From assembly GCF_900177425.1 (NCBI RefSeq), contig NZ_LT840184.1, positions 3,698,263 through 3,762,262 on the forward strand: a DNA stretch of 64,000 nucleotides. The letters run 5' to 3'. Below are positions 24,578 to 32,433 of this stretch, in pieces. The notes under the pieces are model-generated. The model was not told the origin of the DNA. It was given only the letters and a program-made list of their open reading frames with translations, and searched no databases. Source of the DNA: Paenibacillus uliginis N3/975 (GTDB lineage: Bacteria > Bacillota > Bacilli > Paenibacillales > Paenibacillaceae). Each line of letters begins with the position of its first letter. Positions within the stretch are counted from its first letter, which is position 1. The translations under genes were made by a program, and so were the position numbers.

Positions 24578-25597
24578 TTAAACTGGATCATTCCGTTCGA
24601 TCTTTACATGACTTGAACCACGCACAACAAGCTCACCCGCCAATTTCTGAACCTTGCCTTGCTCTTTCTTCTGAATCATACGAACCAGATGTTCAACGAC
24701 CAACATTCCCTGTCTCGCAATCTGATTTCTTACGGTGGTTAGAGGCGGTGTAAAATACTGCGCGATATCAATATCATCGAAACCTACTACGCTAATGTCT
24801 TGTGGGACTTCATAACCATGGGATTTCAATGCCCGTATACATCCAATTGCACTCACGTCATTACCGGCCAAAAAAGCATTCGGCACTTTTCCAGGGTGTA
24901 GGTGAAGGAACGACTTGACGGCATTATAGGAGCCTTCTTCTTCAAAATAACCCTGCAAGATATAGTCTCCATCAATCGGCAACTGAAACTCGCGCAGTGC
25001 AGCTAAATATCCTTCTCTCCGCTGAACGCTATCAAACATCGTATCCACTCCAGAGATATAGGCAATTTTCTTATGTCCCAGGCTGATCAGGTATTTGGTT
25101 GCTTCATAACCAGCTATATAGGAATCAAAAATGATGCTTCCCATCGTCTCGTTTTGAACAACACGATCCAGAAAAACCGCTTTAATTTTACCTTTTTCCA
25201 TGGCAGCAATGTCTTTTTGATTGATTTGCAATTCTTCAAATATAATGGCGCCATCAACACGCCCGCCCAAAATATTACTCATTATGACCTGCTTATCCTT
25301 CGTAACAAAAACATTCAATCCGTAACCAAGACGATCACATTCACGTGACATGGATTCAACCAGTATATAAAAATACGGCCCCGATACGCTTGTTGTAAAG
25401 AAACCGAGCATCTTGGTCTTCCCCGACTTTAACAGTTTTCCGTTTAAGTTCGGAACATAATTTAATCGCTTCGCTACGCTCAGTACATGTGATTTTGTCT
25501 CCGGATTCAATACATCTACATCATTTAATGCATTGGAAACCGTAGAAATGGAGACACCCGCCTCTCTTGCAACGTCTTTGATGGTTATCTTTCCCAT
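24578..25597 (-). CDS. LacI-family transcriptional repressor
   Basis: A 339-residue protein. The N-terminal HTH and hinge (TIKDVAREAGVSISTVSNAL) are followed by a periplasmic-binding-protein-like sensor domain (GFFTTSVSGPYFY, VVGFDDIDIAQYFTPPLTTV). Identical palindromes before its own gene and before the transporter operon indicate autoregulation and control of the GH30 regulon; the inducer is probably the imported sugar. AAGGGCGA precedes ATG 25597. Confidence 0.9.
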   Translation of the reverse strand: MGKITIKDVAREAGVSISTVSNALNDVDVLNPETKSHVLSVAKRLNYVPNLNGKLLKSGKTKMLGFFTTSVSGPYFYILVESMSRECDRLGYGLNVFVTKDKQVIMSNILGGRVDGAIIFEELQINQKDIAAMEKGKIKAVFLDRVVQNETMGSIIFDSYIAGYEATKYLISLGHKKIAYISGVDTMFDSVQRREGYLAALREFQLPIDGDYILQGYFEEEGSYNAVKSFLHLHPGKVPNAFLAGNDVSAIGCIRALKSHGYEVPQDISVVGFDDIDIAQYFTPPLTTVRNQIARQGMLVVEHLVRMIQKKEQGKVQKLAGELVVRGSSHVKIERNDPV

Positions 25598-25615
25598 ATC
25601 AATTCGCCCTTTACT

Positions 25616-25665
25616 ATAAAAACGTTTTTATTCATAAACATAAGTTAGCATAAAAACGTTTTCAG
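25616..25665. promoter_or_regulatory. Two LacI-type operators at the lacI-like gene
   Basis: A perfect ATAAAAACGTTTTTAT at 25616-25631 and an imperfect ATAAAAACGTTTTCAG at 25650-25665, 34 bases apart. The second lies in the spacer of a predicted minus-strand promoter (TTGTAC, 17 bases, TAACTT). Confidence 0.7.
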
Positions 25666-25755
25666 TACAATGCTTTTTAAAAGAAACATCAAATAATTTT
25701 TTTGGCTTACAATTCCTGTGAGAATTTTCTTGGCTATTTTGTGCGATTCTTAAGG

Positions 25756-25806
25756 AAAAGGAGCTGTCCCAGTAGTAAAAAACTACTTGTTGGACAACCC
25801 CTTTTT
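25756..25806 (-). terminator. Terminator of the MarR gene
   Basis: Long imperfect stem AAAAGG...GTCC..AGTAGT / ACTACT..GGAC...CCTTTT with T residues on both sides. Confidence 0.65.
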
Positions 25807-25860
25807 AATTTCCTGCCTTTGCAGGCAGGAACAGTTTTTTAGCATATATATAACTCCTGC

Positions 25861-26283
25861 TTATCCTGCTTCCTGAGGAGCAGCACTAACTTTCCCGAGA
25901 AGATATACAAGAAGCTGCTGATTATGGGACGAAATCCGGTTTAATACGTGGGACAAATAATCCTCTCTAACCTGTATACCCCGTAATACTTCTTGACGTC
26001 CTCGATCTGAGATCGTAACCCATACAATACGTCTGTCCTTTTCATCACGTTCCCGGATGATCAGACCATTCTTCTCCATCCGGTCAAGCAGCATCGTTAC
26101 CGCAGCTGGACTCGTTGCCAGATAAGGTATAAAATCAGACGGCTTCATTCTCTTTTGCTCCTCCAGCACTTCGAGCACTGTGAGCTGGGCTTCGGTCAAA
26201 GCAGGCGCAAGTCCATTCTCCATATGAAGTTTATAATCCTTGGCCAGCTTGGACCATACTTTTGCAAATTCGTTCGTATGCAT
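25861..26283 (-). CDS. MarR-family transcriptional regulator
   Basis: A 140-residue winged-helix protein: helix KMKPSDFIPYLATSPAAVTM (recognition helix with TSPAAVTMLLDRME) and wing GLIIRERDEKDRRIVWVTIS carrying the D-x-R-D/R motif of MarR wings. The regulated genes are not obvious; no divergent transporter or oxidoreductase adjoins it. GGAAGGGG precedes ATG 26283 at 6 bases. Confidence 0.9.
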   Translation of the reverse strand: MHTNEFAKVWSKLAKDYKLHMENGLAPALTEAQLTVLEVLEEQKRMKPSDFIPYLATSPAAVTMLLDRMEKNGLIIRERDEKDRRIVWVTISDRGRQEVLRGIQVREDYLSHVLNRISSHNQQLLVYLLGKVSAAPQEAG

Positions 26284-26526
26284 CGTTAACCCCTTCCTCT
26301 CTGAGAAAAATACAACTGTTCCGCTTTAATGATGACAGACTCAACACGTTGAAATTCCGGTATTTTATATGATTAACTTTCGTGCCAGCAACCTCTTTTT
26401 CCTGCTATTTTCGTTAAAAAATATAATTTCCAAGCATGCGACAAATGCCGTCAAGCCTGTAGTGACAAGCTTTTTCAGACATCTCACACTTTCGACAAGA
26501 GTTGCGGTTCCTCCTCAAAAACACCG
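26284..26526. other. Gene-free interval upstream of the MarR gene
   Basis: No credible ORF. The only long frame (plus strand, 26369-26587) lacks an SD site and a recognisable sequence. It presumably holds the marR promoter; I see no clear operator palindrome. Confidence 0.4.
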
Positions 26527-26564
26527 CAAAAAAAGACAGATCGCTCAATCGAGTAATCTGTCTT
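26527..26564 (-). terminator. Terminator downstream of the RimJ-like GNAT gene
   Basis: AAGACAGAT / ATCTGTCTT stem followed by seven T on the minus strand. Confidence 0.75.
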
Positions 26565-26634
26565 CCAGTGCTTCCGCAAGTCCATAGATAATGTAGTCGT
26601 GACGCACGTCGATCTCAGCCAAAGATATGAATTC
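26545..26634 (-). pseudogene. Short C-terminal gene remnant (about 29 codons)
   Basis: Between the GNAT stop and the terminator, the minus strand reads an in-frame segment ending AEIDVRHDYIIYGLAEALED, then RLLD and a stop within the terminator stem. The composition looks protein-like, but there is no SD site or plausible start. It is probably the tail of a lost gene; I do not recognise the family. Confidence 0.25.
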
Positions 26635-26642
26635 TTATCTTT

Positions 26643-27215
26643 TTATTCCCTGGATTTTTTTATATAGTCTCTCTTGAGAATGGACATCATTATTCCATCC
26701 TCTAGTTTCCCTTTGATCAAATCCCTTTCCCTGACTACTCCCTCCTGAATAAAATTCAGCTTGCTCAATACTTTAACAGATGCATCATTCCCAGGTGTGA
26801 TTGTAGCTTCAATCCTATTCAAATTCATTATATCAAACCCATAATCAATAACTGCTTCTAATGCTTCTGTTGCATATCCTTTACCCCATTTTACTTGAGC
26901 GATGTCATAACCAAGTTCTCCCCTTCTAGCTCCTTCATCAAAACTTCCCAAGCAACATGTTCCGATTAATTTATTTGTCTCTTTTAATATAATCCCCCAT
27001 GTGATTTCTTCATTTTCCTCTATTTCTTTCTTGTATCTTTCTATAAATTTTAATACTTGTTCCTTTGAGGTTACGGGGTAAAAATAATCGAATTTTGCTA
27101 CCTCAGCATCACTTAGTATTTCATATAACTGCTCCGCATCTCTATCCTCAACTAAACGAAGAATTAATCTTTCTGTTTCTAATATAGGAAATGGAATAAA
27201 ACACTTGATTAGCAT
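26643..27215 (-). CDS. RimJ/RimL-type GNAT N-acetyltransferase
   Basis: A 190-residue protein of the acetyltransf_3 group: ETERLILRLVEDRDAEQLY near the N-terminus, GIILKETNKLIGTCCLG, GELGYDIAQVKWGKGYATEA (acetyl-CoA loop Q/R-x-x-G-x-G/A) and NLNRIEATITPGNDASVKVL. Members acetylate ribosomal protein N-termini or antibiotics and other small amines; the substrate is unknown. ATG 27215 has AGGAGAG at 8 bases; the in-frame GTG 27224 overlaps the SD. Confidence 0.85.
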   Translation of the reverse strand: MLIKCFIPFPILETERLILRLVEDRDAEQLYEILSDAEVAKFDYFYPVTSKEQVLKFIERYKKEIEENEEITWGIILKETNKLIGTCCLGSFDEGARRGELGYDIAQVKWGKGYATEALEAVIDYGFDIMNLNRIEATITPGNDASVKVLSKLNFIQEGVVRERDLIKGKLEDGIMMSILKRDYIKKSRE

Positions 27216-27360
27216 CGAACTCACTCTCCTACAATTGATACATATTATATAAGTTATTCTGTCTTGATTTTCTATGATGTTTATTTCATCTTTTTCTTAT
27301 CTTAGATTATTAGATGTATTCGTGTTATTAGGCCAACCTGAATCTGGCTGACCTAAGAAT

Positions 27361-27460
27361 GAATCGAAGGCAAGAGCAGTCCCTTCTTGGCTGTATGCAA
27401 TAATATGCAGCGGTTCCCGGCAATAGAAAGCTCCGGCTATACGGCTTCCGTTCGGTTTTA
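27361..27460 (-). pseudogene. 100-base parC fragment
   Basis: By eye, 94 of 100 bases match 30084-30183 in the intact parC, in the same orientation. The encoded stretch KPNGSRIAGAFYCREPLHII, then AYSQEGTALAFDS, differs from ParC by one conservative residue (L for I). Nearly all base changes are silent, so the fragment descends from another functional parC-like gene and is not a decaying local copy. It lies within a 67-codon frame (27297-27500) with no SD site. Confidence 0.8.
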
Positions 27461-27585
27461 TTTGATAATAAAATTGTCGGTGAATATATGACTGATGCAA
27501 GCGATAATCTTATCAGATGGCAATACTCCTCAACCTAGACCACGCGTTTTAAAGTTAGAATTTTGTGAAATGTTTCACGACTTTA

Positions 27586-27614
27586 TTGACTATAGAGTGT
27601 ATACAGTGTATAGT
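27586..27614 (+). promoter_or_regulatory. Promoter and operator of the GntR/ABC cassette
   Basis: -35 TTGACT (27586-27591), exactly 17 bases, -10 TATAGT (27609-27614). An inverted repeat CTATA ... TGTATACA ... TATAG (27590-27613) covers the spacer. This fits autorepression by the YtrA-type GntR protein encoded next. Confidence 0.75.
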
Positions 27615-27655
27615 GTGCTTGTTGAAACATCACACTAAACAGGAGAAGTGTATCT

Positions 27656-28030
27656 ATGAAGATAATAATTTCTAATACTTCTGATAGCCCACTCTATCAA
27701 CAAATCAAAGATCAAATAAAAGATGCCATTCTCATAGAGGAATTGGTTGAGGGGGAGGCGTTGCCCTCTATCAGAAGCTTTGCCAATGATTTGAAAGTAA
27801 GTGTTTTAACTATCCGACGGGTTTATGAGGAATTGGAGCAAGAGGGATTTATCACAAGCCAAGTTGGTATAGGTACATTTGTTTCTACTGGTAATCTTGA
27901 ATTGCTCAGAGACTCAAAGCGCCGTCTTGTCGAACAAAAGATGCAGGACATGATACAGACTGCAAAATCGCTGAATATCGGCAAAGAAGATTTAAGAGCA
28001 ATGATGGATATTTTGTACGAGGAGGATTAA
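27656..28030 (+). CDS. YtrA-subfamily GntR regulator
   Basis: A 124-residue protein. The wHTH domain (SPLYQQIKDQIKDAI, EALPSIRSFANDLKVSVLTI, EELEQEGFITSQVGIGTFVS) is followed by a short helical tail without a large effector domain, as in YtrA and PmtR. Such proteins repress adjacent ABC exporter genes until a membrane-active agent is present. ATG follows ACAGGAGAAG. It is one base apart from the ATPase gene. Confidence 0.9.
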   Translation: MKIIISNTSDSPLYQQIKDQIKDAILIEELVEGEALPSIRSFANDLKVSVLTIRRVYEELEQEGFITSQVGIGTFVSTGNLELLRDSKRRLVEQKMQDMIQTAKSLNIGKEDLRAMMDILYEED

Positions 28031-28031
28031 A

Positions 28032-28892
28032 ATGAACAATATTTTAGAGGTATCCGGCTTGAATAAGTCGTACGGGGATTTTACGCTCAATGACGTTACT
28101 TTTGCATTACCAGAGGGCTGCATTACTGGTTATATAGGTGTAAATGGTGCGGGTAAAACCACTACACTTCGTTCTATTTTGGGTTTGACCAGCAAGACTT
28201 CTGGAAGTATTAAACTATTCGGAATTGAAATGGAACATCATGAGCGCGAACTTAAAAATCGCATTGGTATTGTGCTTGATGATGGCTGTTTCTATGATGA
28301 ACTCACGATGTCTGAAATGAAAGACGTAATAGCCCCGGCTTATACTTCATGGAGTGAGCAGGATTACAAAAGCTACATGAGTCGATTCTCACTTAATCCT
28401 AAGCAAAAAATCAGTACACTATCAAAAGGAATGCGTATTAAATTTGCACTTGCACTCGCCCTTTCTCATAAAGCAGAACTTCTCATCATGGACGAGCCGA
28501 CCAGTGGACTTGACCCTCTGATCCGTAGCCAGTTACTTACTATTCTGACTGATTACATGAATGAGGGTGGCAAGGGAGTGTTTTTCTCAACGCATATTAC
28601 CTCTGATCTTGATAAAATTGCCGATACTCTAATTTTGATTAACAACGGGAAAATTGTTTTTCAAGAAGAAAAGGATACTCTATTGGACAATTATAGAAAA
28701 GTAAAGGGAGACACAAAAGCCCTGAATGAGGACACGCGAAAGCTATTTTTGAGCATTAGTGAAACAAAGTTTGGTTTTACGGGGATTACCATTCAAACCT
28801 CAGAAGTGCAGAAATGTATGCCGAATGTTGTTGTTGAGAGATCCACGATTGAAGATATTATGCTAGCAAATATTGAAGGAGGTAAGGAGTAA
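28032..28892 (+). CDS. ABC transporter ATP-binding protein (YtrB/PmtA-like)
   Basis: A 286-residue ATPase: Walker A GVNGAGKTT (about residues 37-45), signature LSKGMRIKFALALAL, Walker B LLIMDEPTSGLD, H-loop FFSTHIT. It pairs with the ABC-2 permease encoded next; the stop and start codons overlap (TAATG). It is likely an exporter of antimicrobial or endogenous peptides, by analogy to the PmtRAB layout. Confidence 0.9.
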   Translation: MNNILEVSGLNKSYGDFTLNDVTFALPEGCITGYIGVNGAGKTTTLRSILGLTSKTSGSIKLFGIEMEHHERELKNRIGIVLDDGCFYDELTMSEMKDVIAPAYTSWSEQDYKSYMSRFSLNPKQKISTLSKGMRIKFALALALSHKAELLIMDEPTSGLDPLIRSQLLTILTDYMNEGGKGVFFSTHITSDLDKIADTLILINNGKIVFQEEKDTLLDNYRKVKGDTKALNEDTRKLFLSISETKFGFTGITIQTSEVQKCMPNVVVERSTIEDIMLANIEGGKE

Positions 28893-29533
28893 TGTTATTC
28901 CATTTAATAAAGAAAGACTTTTTAATTGTTAAAAAGTACGCTTTTTTAATGTTACTTGTATCTATTGTAATACCGCCCTTTGTGCTATCATCCACTCCAG
29001 AGTTGGCGGGGTCAGTAAGTTTTTATATCGCAGAAGTATTTTCTGTATTTATGCTTTTGCAGTTTGTTTCAATGAAAGAATTCCAGTACCCTAAAGCAGC
29101 AACTTTGCTGTGCGCGACTCCTTACCCTAGAAGTACGATAGTTACGTCAAAATATGGATTTTGTATCTGTATCTATCTTGTTTGCTGCATAACTTATTTG
29201 ATCGATACGTTTTTCTTTCCGGGTTTAGGTAAATTTAGCCTTGAAATGATATCGATAGCTTTTCTAAGTATTTCACTTCTTATAGGCATTTACCTGCCAA
29301 TACAATATAAATTGGGATATGAAAAGACAAGATTCTTTTTCATCATAATTATAATGGCTACACCCTTTTTACTCCCCCAATTAGTCAGAATTAATGATGA
29401 ATTTGATATAGGTATAACATCGTTCTTTCCACCAGTGGTGTTTTATTTAATCGTTATGTTTTCAAGTTTAATTTTTTTAGCATTATCAATTTATACTTCC
29501 GTAAAAATCTACGATCATAAAGATTTAGCGTAA
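28892..29533 (+). CDS. ABC-2 type permease (ABC2_membrane_5-like)
   Basis: A 213-residue integral membrane protein with six predicted helices (for example YAFLMLLVSIVIPPFVL, FFFIIIIMATPFLLPQL, VVFYLIVMFSSLIFLALSIY). Its size and pattern match PmtB/YtrC-type half permeases. It overlaps the ATPase stop codon, which indicates translational coupling. It probably dimerises. Confidence 0.85.
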   Translation: MLFHLIKKDFLIVKKYAFLMLLVSIVIPPFVLSSTPELAGSVSFYIAEVFSVFMLLQFVSMKEFQYPKAATLLCATPYPRSTIVTSKYGFCICIYLVCCITYLIDTFFFPGLGKFSLEMISIAFLSISLLIGIYLPIQYKLGYEKTRFFFIIIIMATPFLLPQLVRINDEFDIGITSFFPPVVFYLIVMFSSLIFLALSIYTSVKIYDHKDLA

Positions 29534-29555
29534 ATGTTTGAAAGGAGATAATTAT

Positions 29556-29651
29556 ATGCCACAATTCCCCTTATGGTTTATTATAATATGTACTTTGTTT
29601 CCCATTGTATATTTGAGTTATCGGGGATGGAAAGACAATCGGAAGAAATGA
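29556..29651 (+). CDS. 31-residue single-pass membrane peptide
   Basis: MPQFPLWFIIICTLFPIVYL followed by SYRGWKDNRKK. ATG 29556 lies 7 bases after AAAGGAG, 22 bases after the permease stop. One hydrophobic helix and a positively charged tail give an N-out or N-in single-span peptide. It could be an accessory subunit of the exporter, a regulatory small protein or a toxin-like peptide; I do not recognise it. Confidence 0.6.
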   Translation: MPQFPLWFIIICTLFPIVYLSYRGWKDNRKK

Positions 29652-29962
29652 AAAAAAATCATGAGTAGCTATTAATGCTACAACTGTACATTGAGAAGCA
29701 AAAATATAAGTTTAACAGTTTTTCCGCTAAGAAGTTTAAAATAGGCGCACTTTCTTGTTATTTTACCACAATAGGAGTACTTTCGTGTCCAAAAACAAGG
29801 ACAATACAAAATGGCGGTGCAGGAGTAACTCCCTGCACCGCCATTTCGTCATCTTTTTGAATCATTTCGACTCAATCGTAGATAACTCTCAAAGTAAGGT
29901 ACCGCTTGTGGGGCAGTCTCTTTGAATACTACGATCATAAAGTAGCCATTATTCAATTACTG
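29652..29962. other. Gene-free interval between the ABC cassette and parC
   Basis: It contains only the hairpin at 29809-29845 and no ORF with an SD site. The segment just before the parC stop carries a 14-base match (CTACGATCATAAAG) to the permease 3' end. Confidence 0.4.
29809..29845. terminator. Strong hairpin terminator between convergent ABC cassette and parC
   Basis: Perfect 15 bp stem AAATGGCGGTGCAGG / CCTGCACCGCCATTT. The T-run is short on the plus strand (TTTCG) and short on the minus strand (TTTTG). Confidence 0.65.
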
Positions 29963-32422
29963 TTATTCCGTCGAAGTTTGCTTCAGTTCTGGTGACAGAA
30001 TGATATCTGTGATTTCACCTTTTTTGCCCACGTCGGCAAGCAGCTTCCCAATCGATTTACGTTCGTTAATCGGAGCTTTCTCTGAATCGAAGGCAATGGC
30101 AGTCCCTTCTTGGCTATATGCAATAATATGCAGCGGTTCCCGACAATAGAAAGCACCGGCTATGCGGCTTCCGTTCGGTTTTACCCGCTTGCCTTCCTTA
30201 AATTCAAATGTGACGATTCCTTTTCCACCTCTGCTTTGGGTCGGGTAGTCGAGTAGCAAGGTACGTTTTCCGTATCCAAGATCGGTTATGGTCAGGATCT
30301 CACCTTCATCCTCTATGACCCACAGAGCGGCCATCACTTCATCTCCATCACGAAGCTGAATGCCTCTTACACCGCCGGAAACGCGGCCCATCGCATTAAC
30401 CTCTTGCTCACGGAAGCGAATGCTCATGCCTTCTTTAGAGATTAACATAATGTCCTTACTGCCATCGCTTAACTCTACCGTAAGTACACTGTCATCACCG
30501 GATACCTTCATGGCCGCTACAGCCCCTGCCCGTTTGGTGGCGTAATCCTTCAACTCCGTCCGCTTCACTTGACCGTTCCGGGTGACAAATACGAGAGTCT
30601 TCCCTTCCTCTTCGAAGCTGGATACCGGAATGACTGAGACGATCTCATCTTCTTTCGGAAGCTGAATGACATTCACAATCGCAGTACCGGCGTCCTTCCA
30701 TTTGTATTCCGGAATTTGGTGAACCGGCAGCAGGAAGTATTGTCCCCTCTGCGTGAAGATCAGCAGGTTATCAAGGGTACTAACCTCAAGCAGACGGGTT
30801 ACGTAATCGCCTTCCTTGACTCCCGAGCTATCAGGCTCACCGCCTGAGCGTGTAAATGATAGCATGCTTGTCCGCTTAATGTAACCGTCATTGGAGAGTG
30901 TCACCAGTACATCCTCAGCGGCAACCATCACCTCAAGATTCACCTTGATTTCTTCCACTTCTTCCTGAATCAGTGAACGACGGTCGATTCCGTACTTATC
31001 ACGGATTTCCATCAGCTCTTTACGGATGACGGAGATCAGCTTCTTGTCATTGTCCAAAATGGCACGCAGACCCTCGATCTTCTTCATCAGGTCATCCAAC
31101 TCCTTCTGGAGTGAATGAATTTCGAGGTTCGTCAGCCGGTAGAGTTGGAGTGTAAGGATTGAATCTGCTTGGCGTTCAGTAAATCCAAACATCCATTGCA
31201 AGTTATTTTGTGCATCCTGACGGTTTTTGGATGCCTTGATCGCCGCAATGACCTCGTCCAAAATGTTGAGAGCCTTCACGAGCCCTTCCAGCACATGAGC
31301 ACGGTCTTCCGCACGTTCCAGCTCATATTGGGTCCGGAAGGTGACAACTTCGCGCTGATGAGCGATATAAGCCTCTATAATGGCCTTTAGTCCAAGCTGC
31401 TGAGGTGTCTTGTTTACAATAGCAACCATGTTAAAGTTATATGTGATTTGCAGATCTGTTTTTTTGAACAGATAAGCGAGTATACCGTTGGCATCCGCAT
31501 CCTTTTTCAGCTCCACAACGATTCGTAGACCCTCACGTCCACTTTCGTCCCTTACCTCGGCGATGCCGTCCACCTTTTTCTCAAGGCGAATGTTCTCCAT
31601 AGCTGTTACAAGACGGGCTTTAACAACCTGGTAAGGAATTTCGGTAATAACGATCTGCTGCTTACCGCCCCGCAATGACTCGATCTCGGTCTTTGAACGC
31701 AGGTAAACACGGCCTTTACCTGTTTGGTAAGCGTCCTGAATTCCGCTTCCGCCCATAATGATGCCGCCTGTCGGAAAATCAGGGCCTTTAATAAAGGTCA
31801 TAATTTCATTTAGCTCGATGTCCGGCTTTTGCATGACTGCAATACAAGCGTCAATCACTTCACGTAAATTATGAGGTGGAATTTCCGTTGCAAAACCAGC
31901 TGATATCCCGCTCGTTCCGTTAACAAGCAGATTCGGATATCGTGAAGGAAGAACAACCGGTTCCTTCGCCGTATTGTCAAAGTTATCCTTAAACAATACG
32001 GTTCGTTTCTCGATATCCCGCAGCAATTCCATCGAAATGGGTGACAGACGCGCTTCAGTATAACGCATCGCTGCGGCAGGGTCATCATCCTGAGAACCCC
32101 AGTTGCCGTGTCCATCCACGAGAACATGTCCCATTTTCCATGGCTGCGCCATACGGACCATACCCTCATAGATGGACGAGTCACCGTGAGGATGATAATT
32201 ACCCATAACATCCCCGACGGTTTTAGCGGACTTTCGATATGGCTTGTCCGGCGTATTGCCGGAATCATACATGGCGTAAAGTATACGCCGCTGAACCGGC
32301 TTCAAGCCGTCACGGACATCCGGTATCGCACGATCCTGAATAATATATTTAGAGTACCGGCCGAAACGGTCACCCACAATCTCTTCCAGAAAAGCCGGCA
32401 AAAATTGTTCTGATAAACTCAT
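29963..32422 (-). CDS. parC: DNA topoisomerase IV subunit A (ParC)
   Basis: An 819-residue protein with the GyrA/ParC fold. The quinolone region YHPHGDSSIYEGM (residues 76-88) has wild-type Ser and Glu. The catalytic Tyr121 is in MRYTEARL; GNWGSQDDDPAAA is the topo IV form. The C-terminal beta-pinwheel contains several repeats (for example YGKRTLLLDYPTQSRGGKG). With ParE it decatenates daughter chromosomes. It starts 11 bases after the parE stop with AGAAGGTG upstream. The segment 30084-30183 has a partial second copy 2.7 kb away. Confidence 0.97.
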   Translation of the reverse strand: MSLSEQFLPAFLEEIVGDRFGRYSKYIIQDRAIPDVRDGLKPVQRRILYAMYDSGNTPDKPYRKSAKTVGDVMGNYHPHGDSSIYEGMVRMAQPWKMGHVLVDGHGNWGSQDDDPAAAMRYTEARLSPISMELLRDIEKRTVLFKDNFDNTAKEPVVLPSRYPNLLVNGTSGISAGFATEIPPHNLREVIDACIAVMQKPDIELNEIMTFIKGPDFPTGGIIMGGSGIQDAYQTGKGRVYLRSKTEIESLRGGKQQIVITEIPYQVVKARLVTAMENIRLEKKVDGIAEVRDESGREGLRIVVELKKDADANGILAYLFKKTDLQITYNFNMVAIVNKTPQQLGLKAIIEAYIAHQREVVTFRTQYELERAEDRAHVLEGLVKALNILDEVIAAIKASKNRQDAQNNLQWMFGFTERQADSILTLQLYRLTNLEIHSLQKELDDLMKKIEGLRAILDNDKKLISVIRKELMEIRDKYGIDRRSLIQEEVEEIKVNLEVMVAAEDVLVTLSNDGYIKRTSMLSFTRSGGEPDSSGVKEGDYVTRLLEVSTLDNLLIFTQRGQYFLLPVHQIPEYKWKDAGTAIVNVIQLPKEDEIVSVIPVSSFEEEGKTLVFVTRNGQVKRTELKDYATKRAGAVAAMKVSGDDSVLTVELSDGSKDIMLISKEGMSIRFREQEVNAMGRVSGGVRGIQLRDGDEVMAALWVIEDEGEILTITDLGYGKRTLLLDYPTQSRGGKGIVTFEFKEGKRVKPNGSRIAGAFYCREPLHIIAYSQEGTAIAFDSEKAPINERKSIGKLLADVGKKGEITDIILSPELKQTSTE

Positions 32423-32433
32423 GCTTTCACCTT

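Noticed and set aside
26369..26587. 72-codon plus-strand ORF
   Set aside because: No SD, low-complexity Ser-rich end, overlaps the minus-strand terminator.
29675..29860. 61-codon plus-strand ORF
   Set aside because: Runs through the strong hairpin at 29809-29845 and lacks an SD.
29509..29942. 14-base repeat CTACGATCATAAAG at 29509-29522 and 29929-29942
   Set aside because: Exact and local, but 14-mers recur by chance in a window this size; flanks do not align, so a duplicated permease tail cannot be claimed.
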